NCBI GenBank assembly: GCA_045656705.1
Contig: JAZORR010000010.1
Location: 1 to 35,111 of the forward strand
Direction of reading: 5' to 3'
DNA length: 35,111 nucleotides
DNA from: RGIG4576 sp045656705
Lineage (GTDB): Bacteria > Bacteroidota > Bacteroidia > Bacteroidales > Muribaculaceae
The notes under the pieces are model-generated. The model had not been told where the DNA came from, searched no databases, and worked only from the letters and a program-made list of their open reading frames with translations. A program made the translations under genes and the position numbers. Of the stretch, positions 30,099 through 35,111 are shown one piece after another. Within the stretch, counting starts at the first letter, position 1. The number at the start of each line of letters is the position of its first letter.

Positions 30099-33000
30099 AT
30101 GAATAAGCGTTTTTTACTGACTATACTATTATTTCTCTGCGTTGCGAGTGGGGCTGTTGCCTCATCGCCAAAGCGTGAGTGGCGATCGACATGGCTTGCT
30201 ACAGTGGCTAATATCGATTGGCCTCAGGTGAAAGGTACTACTCCTGCAACTATAGACAAGCAAAAGCAGGAAATGATATCGTATCTCGATGGGCTGCAAA
30301 TGATGAATATGAATGCTATATGCTTTCAGGTGCGCTCGATGAGCGATGCTATGTACCAATCGAGTTATGAGCCATGGTCGAGTTATCTTACTGGCAAGCG
30401 TGGCACCGATCCTGGTTGGGATCCATTGGCTTTTGTGGTGGAGGAGTGTCACAAACGTGGTATCGACTGCTATGCGTGGGTAAATCCTTATCGCTGGTCG
30501 CACAATGGTACAGTGTGGAAAACTGATTATGATAATTCGCTAAAGGAAAGAGGTATTCTCCTCACAAGCGACGATCGCACCTACCTCAACCCTGGACTAC
30601 CCGAAGTGCGCGAACATATAGTAAAGGTGTGCAAGGAAATCATTACTAAATATGATGTGCAAGGTCTTATCTTCGACGATTATTTCTATCCTTCGGGGAT
30701 TGATGCCGACGAAACGGCTGGCGACTACGACTTGTGGAAGGCCTACGACGGCGAATTGAGTTTCGCCGATTGGCGACGCGCTAATGTGGACCAAATGGTG
30801 AAAGATGTGTATGATATGGTGCAAGTGGAGCGTCCCGACTTGCGTTTCGGCATCTCGCCTGCGGGAGCGGCTGGCAAGTCTACATGGAAATATGGATTGC
30901 CTTCGGCTCCTTTTGCTAAAAACGATTGGCAATACGATGGCATCTTTTCCGATCCTCTATCGTGGCTAAACAGCGGAACTATCGATTTCATTTCGCCTCA
31001 AGAATATTTTCACACCGATAACGAAACTAAACCTTTCGAGCCACTTGCCGACTGGTGGGACGAAATGGCTACACACTTTGGTCGCCATCACTACACGAGT
31101 CTGGCAATCTCTTGTTTCCCCGATGATAATTCACAAACACATTGGGACGAACATGTGAACCAAACTCTCATAGCACGCCGACTATCACGCACAGGTGTGT
31201 TCGGGCTATGCTTCTTCAGCACAAAATATCTTAACGGACCATCGGTGACAGGAGCAGGGGAATATTTCAGAGAAAAACTCTTTCAGCGTCCATCGCTTGC
31301 CCCTGTGCTTGAATGGAAAAAGGGGATAAATTATGCTCCTGTGAGTGGATTGGAAGTAAGCGAAGGTAAATTGAAATGGAATGCTACGACCAATGGAAAT
31401 GCTATTATAAGATACACAGTATATGCCGTGCCCGACAGCATTTCTTATGCCGATGCACTCACCGACGACGGATTGAGCAACGAGTATCTGCTCGGCATCA
31501 GTTACCCAGCAGAATATACATTGCCAACCGAATGCACCGAAGGGCATTGGTATGCCGTGTGCATCTACGACGGATATGGACGCGAATCTCGCCCTGCAAT
31601 AACCGACTACGAAGGTGGAGTATCGGACAAGGTAGGCCTCAACACTCCTACCAATGGCGAAATAGCCGATTGGGTGTGTACTTTCGCATGGACACCTCTT
31701 GCCGATGCCACCTACACCATAGAAATAGCCGAAGATAAGGATTTCAAGCACATAGTGTATTCACAAAAATGGATATCAAAGGCTGAAGTAGTGGTGGATT
31801 TAGGTTTCGCCCCCGACAATAGTGTGTATTATTGGCGCGTAATCTCCTTGGAAAAAGGCAAACAAGAAATAGCGAGCGAAGTGGGCCAATTCACTTCACC
31901 CACTCGCACCGATGCCACCAAAGCATCGCTCATCGCACCCGCAGAGGGAGCAACTGTGGGCCAAGACATACTTTTCGAATGGAAAGGCGATGCCAATGCC
32001 GATAAGTTTACACTCCAAATAGCATCATCAGCCGATTTCTCTGATATTCTATATAAAATGGAAACTGCTGAACAAAAGGCAGAAATAGCATCGGCTTATA
32101 TCAATGCAGGCACTCGCTACTGGCGAATAATCACCGAAGGTACGCACGTGAATACATCAGTTTCGCCATATGGCTCATTTATTGTAAGCGAAGTGGGTAT
32201 CGGCGACTTTGAGAAAGATTACGAAATAAAGAACGACACTTACACCTATCCCGATAAAGATGGAGTGAGTGTGAAAAATCTATGGATGCGTTCGGTGAAA
32301 GAGGATTTTGCAAATATCACATTTGAGGAAGAGGGAAGCCTCAATCGCAGTTTCATAGTGAAAGATGGATATGTGTATCTTGCTGGTCGCACGGCAAATG
32401 CAATGGGTGCAAATTCTTATCTACGCATATTCAATGGCAGCACAGGCGAACACATTGAGGACAAAAACATCTATAATTACTCATATACAAGCATATACCC
32501 TTGCAACACCATCACTAAAGACAGTAAGGGCAATGTGTGCATAGCCAATATGTCGACCAAAATAGAGTCTACGGCAATATTAGTTAACTACTTAGATGAG
32601 AAAACCGGGTGGGCAAAAGAATTGTGCCGTCTCACTTGCTCAGAAGGAGGTCGTGCCGACAATATCTCTATCTATGGCGATGTGACAAGTGATAAGTATT
32701 ATGTGTTTGCAGGCATTAAAAGTTCGAATAGGGTGGTGAGATGGACAGTTATGAGCGACAGCATCACGGTGGACAACTGTACACTCAAATCGTTCTATCC
32801 AGCAAATGCGTCGTCGCTTGGCACAGCACCACTCGTGATTCCAATCACCGAAAATGATATCTTGGTAGATGGCACATATACCTACCTCACTCGCTACGAT
32901 TTCGTCACTGGCAATATCACCGAATCTTTCAGCGAAAAGAAATCTGTGGCACCATCGAATGCAGCCGCTTCTGGAGCAAAGATATTCGGTTTAGGTGATA

Positions 33001-33398
33001 ACACATACATAGCCCACGCCTGCAACTACGAGAAAAGTTCAAATCCATCTAATGCACAGTTAGTGGCAATAAAAGAGCAATTGGACTTCGGCTCAATGAA
33101 GAGTATGTGGACATTCCCTCAAGGCGGACTTGGCACAGTGAATATAGGCACAAAGCACGTGTTGGCCGACTTCGACAAAATAGCCGAAAACAAGGGTGTG
33201 CTTTATATCTATTCACCTGGCAACGGCTTGAGCGCTTACGAAATCACCGACCACTCATATTCATCGGCTGTGAACGAGGTGAGCCGTGACGATGCACCCG
33301 AAGAATATTATACCCTTCAAGGTGTGAAAATCGCTAATCCATCGAAAGGAATATACATAAAGCGTAAAGGAGATAAAATATATAAAGTGATTATATAG
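30099..33398 (+). CDS. Secreted GHL10 (DUF187) glycoside hydrolase-like protein, multidomain
   Basis: This 1099-residue protein has a signal peptide (MNKRFLLTILLFLCVASGAVA). I use the ATG at 30099; the frame opens earlier at a TTG. Residues about 25-390 are the GHL10 TIM-barrel domain: REWRSTWLATVANIDWP, the GLIFDDYFYPSG motif (acid pair near 192) and FISPQEYF. Two or three fibronectin-III-like modules follow (about 395-700), including TTNGNAIIRYTVYAVP. Residues about 710-1060 look like a beta-propeller-type domain. The C-terminal YTLQGVKIANPSKGIYIKRK resembles the tails of exported Bacteroidetes proteins and may be a sorting or surface-linked end. Activity of GHL10 proteins is mostly inferred; a glycan substrate is likely but unknown. 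A paralogue follows after 55 bases. Confidence 0.85.
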   Translation: MNKRFLLTILLFLCVASGAVASSPKREWRSTWLATVANIDWPQVKGTTPATIDKQKQEMISYLDGLQMMNMNAICFQVRSMSDAMYQSSYEPWSSYLTGKRGTDPGWDPLAFVVEECHKRGIDCYAWVNPYRWSHNGTVWKTDYDNSLKERGILLTSDDRTYLNPGLPEVREHIVKVCKEIITKYDVQGLIFDDYFYPSGIDADETAGDYDLWKAYDGELSFADWRRANVDQMVKDVYDMVQVERPDLRFGISPAGAAGKSTWKYGLPSAPFAKNDWQYDGIFSDPLSWLNSGTIDFISPQEYFHTDNETKPFEPLADWWDEMATHFGRHHYTSLAISCFPDDNSQTHWDEHVNQTLIARRLSRTGVFGLCFFSTKYLNGPSVTGAGEYFREKLFQRPSLAPVLEWKKGINYAPVSGLEVSEGKLKWNATTNGNAIIRYTVYAVPDSISYADALTDDGLSNEYLLGISYPAEYTLPTECTEGHWYAVCIYDGYGRESRPAITDYEGGVSDKVGLNTPTNGEIADWVCTFAWTPLADATYTIEIAEDKDFKHIVYSQKWISKAEVVVDLGFAPDNSVYYWRVISLEKGKQEIASEVGQFTSPTRTDATKASLIAPAEGATVGQDILFEWKGDANADKFTLQIASSADFSDILYKMETAEQKAEIASAYINAGTRYWRIITEGTHVNTSVSPYGSFIVSEVGIGDFEKDYEIKNDTYTYPDKDGVSVKNLWMRSVKEDFANITFEEEGSLNRSFIVKDGYVYLAGRTANAMGANSYLRIFNGSTGEHIEDKNIYNYSYTSIYPCNTITKDSKGNVCIANMSTKIESTAILVNYLDEKTGWAKELCRLTCSEGGRADNISIYGDVTSDKYYVFAGIKSSNRVVRWTVMSDSITVDNCTLKSFYPANASSLGTAPLVIPITENDILVDGTYTYLTRYDFVTGNITESFSEKKSVAPSNAAASGAKIFGLGDNTYIAHACNYEKSSNPSNAQLVAIKEQLDFGSMKSMWTFPQGGLGTVNIGTKHVLADFDKIAENKGVLYIYSPGNGLSAYEITDHSYSSAVNEVSRDDAPEEYYTLQGVKIANPSKGIYIKRKGDKIYKVII

Positions 33399-33416
33399 GA
33401 ATTCGCTGATTTATAC

Positions 33417-33424
33417 TAACTTTG
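33417..33424 (+). promoter_or_regulatory. -7 promoter box for the second GHL10 gene
   Basis: TAACTTTG followed by TAGGCA, as at the first GHL10 promoter, 29 bases before the start codon at 33454. No clear -33 box. It suggests that the paralogue is expressed on its own as well as by read-through. Confidence 0.55.
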
Positions 33425-33453
33425 TAGGCAAGAAAACTAATAACTAATATATA

Positions 33454-35111
33454 ATGAATAAAAAACGACTCTTCTTGGCATTATTAACGGCGATAATGCT
33501 TGTGGGAAATGCTATTGCGGCAAATCCTAAACGCGAAATGCGTTCTACGTGGTTTACCACAGTGTCAAACATCGACTGGCCTTCTACTAAGGGTACTTCA
33601 GCTTCGGCTCAAGCAGCTCAAAAGAAAGAAATGATTGCCTACTTAGACAATCTTGAGCAATTGAACATGACTTCTACATGTTTCCATGTTCGCTCTATGG
33701 GTGATGCTATGTATCCATCAGAACTTGCCCCATGGTCAAGTTTTATCTCAGGCACAAGAGGTGTGGATCCAGGTTGGGACCCATTGGCATACTTCGTAGA
33801 AGAAGCTCATAAGCGTGGTATCGAAGCCTATGTGTGGTTGAATCCTTATCGCTGGAGTTCGAGTGGCTACATTTGGAGTACCGAAAAAGATAATGAATGG
33901 ATAAACAATGGAATGCTTATAGCAGGTACTGAAAATTCTAAATATATCACCTTCAATCCTGCATTGCCAGAAACTCGCAAAATGATTGTGGATGTTATCA
34001 AGGAAATCATCAACAACTATGCAATCGATGGTATCCTATTCGACGACTATTTCTATCCAAGTGGTGGTACTACCGAAACATCTTCGGCTCCCGACTACGA
34101 CGATTACAAGGCAAGTGGCACCACAATGTCGATAGGTAACTGGCGTCGCAAAAATGTGAACGATATGGTGGCCGATTGCTACAATGCTATCAAGGAAATT
34201 CGTCCTGATGTGCGTTTCGGTATCGGTCCTGCAGGGGTTTCATCAAAATCGGCAAGCAAATACGGATTGCCTTCACTTTCGTCTTACGGCTCAAAGGCAA
34301 GCGACTGGCAATATGCACAAATCTATTCCGATCCATTGGCATGGATGGCAGAAGGTAGTATAGACTTCATCTCTCCTCAACTTTATTGGGAAACTACTCA
34401 CTCTACCAATGGCTATGCCGAACTTACTCACTGGTGGAGCGATGTGGCCGAAATCCTAAATTGTCACTACTATGCAAGTCAGGCATCTTACAAAGCAAGT
34501 AACTCGGGATGGGGTGTGAGCGAAATTGCCGCTCAAGTGAAACTCAATCGTGAGTATATGAAGAACAACAATTGTGGTAGTATCTACTACAATACCAATA
34601 CATTCAAGAGTTTGCTCAAGAATCTTGGCAACGATGTGTATTCTACTCCTGCTCTTACTCCTGAAATCACTTGGAAGGGTGGTAAGAGTTATGATAAGGT
34701 AGCAAATCTTGCCTACAACAATGGCACACTTACTTGGGATGCTACTACCAATGGTAATGCTATCATTCGCTACACAGTGTATGCTGTGCCTATGACCACT
34801 ACTTTCGACCAAGCACAAGCGACCGACGGCGATGGTATCGATGGTAAATACCTACAAAAGGTGGTGTACGGAACTTCTTACACAGTGGCTTCGGATAAGC
34901 AAACCAATCACTATTATATCGTGAACGTATTTGACGGATATGGAAAGGAACACACTGCAGCCGTAGTGAACTATCCTGAAGGAGAATCGGAAACTACTAC
35001 TCTTGTGGCTCCTGTAAATGGGGCTAATACTGCGTGGGAAACTGAATTCTCTTGGAATGCTGTGGCAGATGCTACTTACGCTATAGAAATTGCTGATAGC
35101 GAACAAATGAG
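33454..35111 (+). CDS. Second secreted GHL10 glycoside hydrolase-like protein (runs off the window)
   Basis: The frame is open from the ATG at 33454 to the window end, giving 552 residues of a longer protein. A signal peptide (MNKKRLFLALLTAIMLVGNA) leads to the same GHL10 domain as the previous gene: REMRSTWFTTVSNIDWPSTK, GWDPLAYFVEEAHKRGIEAY, GILFDDYFYPSGG (acid pair near 197), and IDFISPQLYWE. The first fibronectin-like module has TTNGNAIIRYTVYAVP, identical over 16 residues to the paralogue. The two genes are clearly a tandem duplication. The 3' end, including any C-terminal tail, is outside the window. This copy has a His-Ser/Thr-rich loop and a different region between residues 340 and 420. 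Confidence 0.85.
   Translation, partial: MNKKRLFLALLTAIMLVGNAIAANPKREMRSTWFTTVSNIDWPSTKGTSASAQAAQKKEMIAYLDNLEQLNMTSTCFHVRSMGDAMYPSELAPWSSFISGTRGVDPGWDPLAYFVEEAHKRGIEAYVWLNPYRWSSSGYIWSTEKDNEWINNGMLIAGTENSKYITFNPALPETRKMIVDVIKEIINNYAIDGILFDDYFYPSGGTTETSSAPDYDDYKASGTTMSIGNWRRKNVNDMVADCYNAIKEIRPDVRFGIGPAGVSSKSASKYGLPSLSSYGSKASDWQYAQIYSDPLAWMAEGSIDFISPQLYWETTHSTNGYAELTHWWSDVAEILNCHYYASQASYKASNSGWGVSEIAAQVKLNREYMKNNNCGSIYYNTNTFKSLLKNLGNDVYSTPALTPEITWKGGKSYDKVANLAYNNGTLTWDATTNGNAIIRYTVYAVPMTTTFDQAQATDGDGIDGKYLQKVVYGTSYTVASDKQTNHYYIVNVFDGYGKEHTAAVVNYPEGESETTTLVAPVNGANTAWETEFSWNAVADATYAIEIADSEQM

Noticed and set aside
1..35111. CRISPR arrays, tRNA and rRNA genes, complete insertion sequences
   Set aside because: No regularly spaced repeats, no cloverleaf-like sequence and no transposase frame were seen on either strand by eye.

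Overview
This window is chromosomal DNA of a Bacteroidota bacterium, most likely of the order Bacteroidales (gut or oral type). The evidence is the many TAnnTTTG -7 promoter boxes, the weak Shine-Dalgarno sequences, the hemD-rnpA-yidD-tatD and lysS-pgi clusters, SPII lipoproteins with Bacteroidales-style leaders, and a viroplasmin-type RNase H. I saw no rRNA or tRNA gene, no CRISPR array, no integrase and no intact insertion sequence.

Layout. Positions 1-3770 are an AT-rich accessory block of secreted proteins: a small DUF3244-like protein, a Cys/His-rich zinc-ribbon lipoprotein with a degenerate C39-like domain, a related secreted protein, and a lipoprotein gene split by a stop. A 572-bp gene-free stretch with hairpins follows. 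Positions 4338-14000 are mostly core genes: an acetyl-xylan-esterase-like hydrolase, dnaX, then a + strand series (LOG-family nucleotidase, DUF4271 membrane protein, hemD, rnpA, yidD, tatD-like), convergent proA, and a MATE transporter. Positions 14024-16879 hold a small membrane protein with a DnaJ-like zinc motif, a membrane-tethered TPR-HTH regulator and a co-transcribed secreted protein that is a relative of the two proteins near the window start. Positions 16997-20515 carry alkaline phosphatase, a metallophosphoesterase and divergent gapA. Positions 20655-27796 carry a C_GCAxxG_C_C redox-type protein, outer-membrane phospholipase A, lysS-pgi, RNase H plus a family 9 glycosyltransferase, and aroK.

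The most unusual locus is 27789-29775 on the minus strand. A protein resembling the major capsid protein of Bacteroidetes tailed phages, but with an N-terminal membrane segment, is preceded by a small acidic protein in the position of a scaffold gene. No portal, terminase, tail or integrase gene is nearby. The pair lies directly against aroK. An 18-bp palindrome in its leader recurs, with 17 of 18 bases identical, upstream of the metallophosphoesterase gene.

The window ends with two tandem paralogous secreted GHL10-type glycoside hydrolase-like proteins, the second running off the end. Together the region looks like a standard housekeeping chromosome with two accessory patches (the left end and the capsid-like pair) and a carbohydrate-related patch at the right end.
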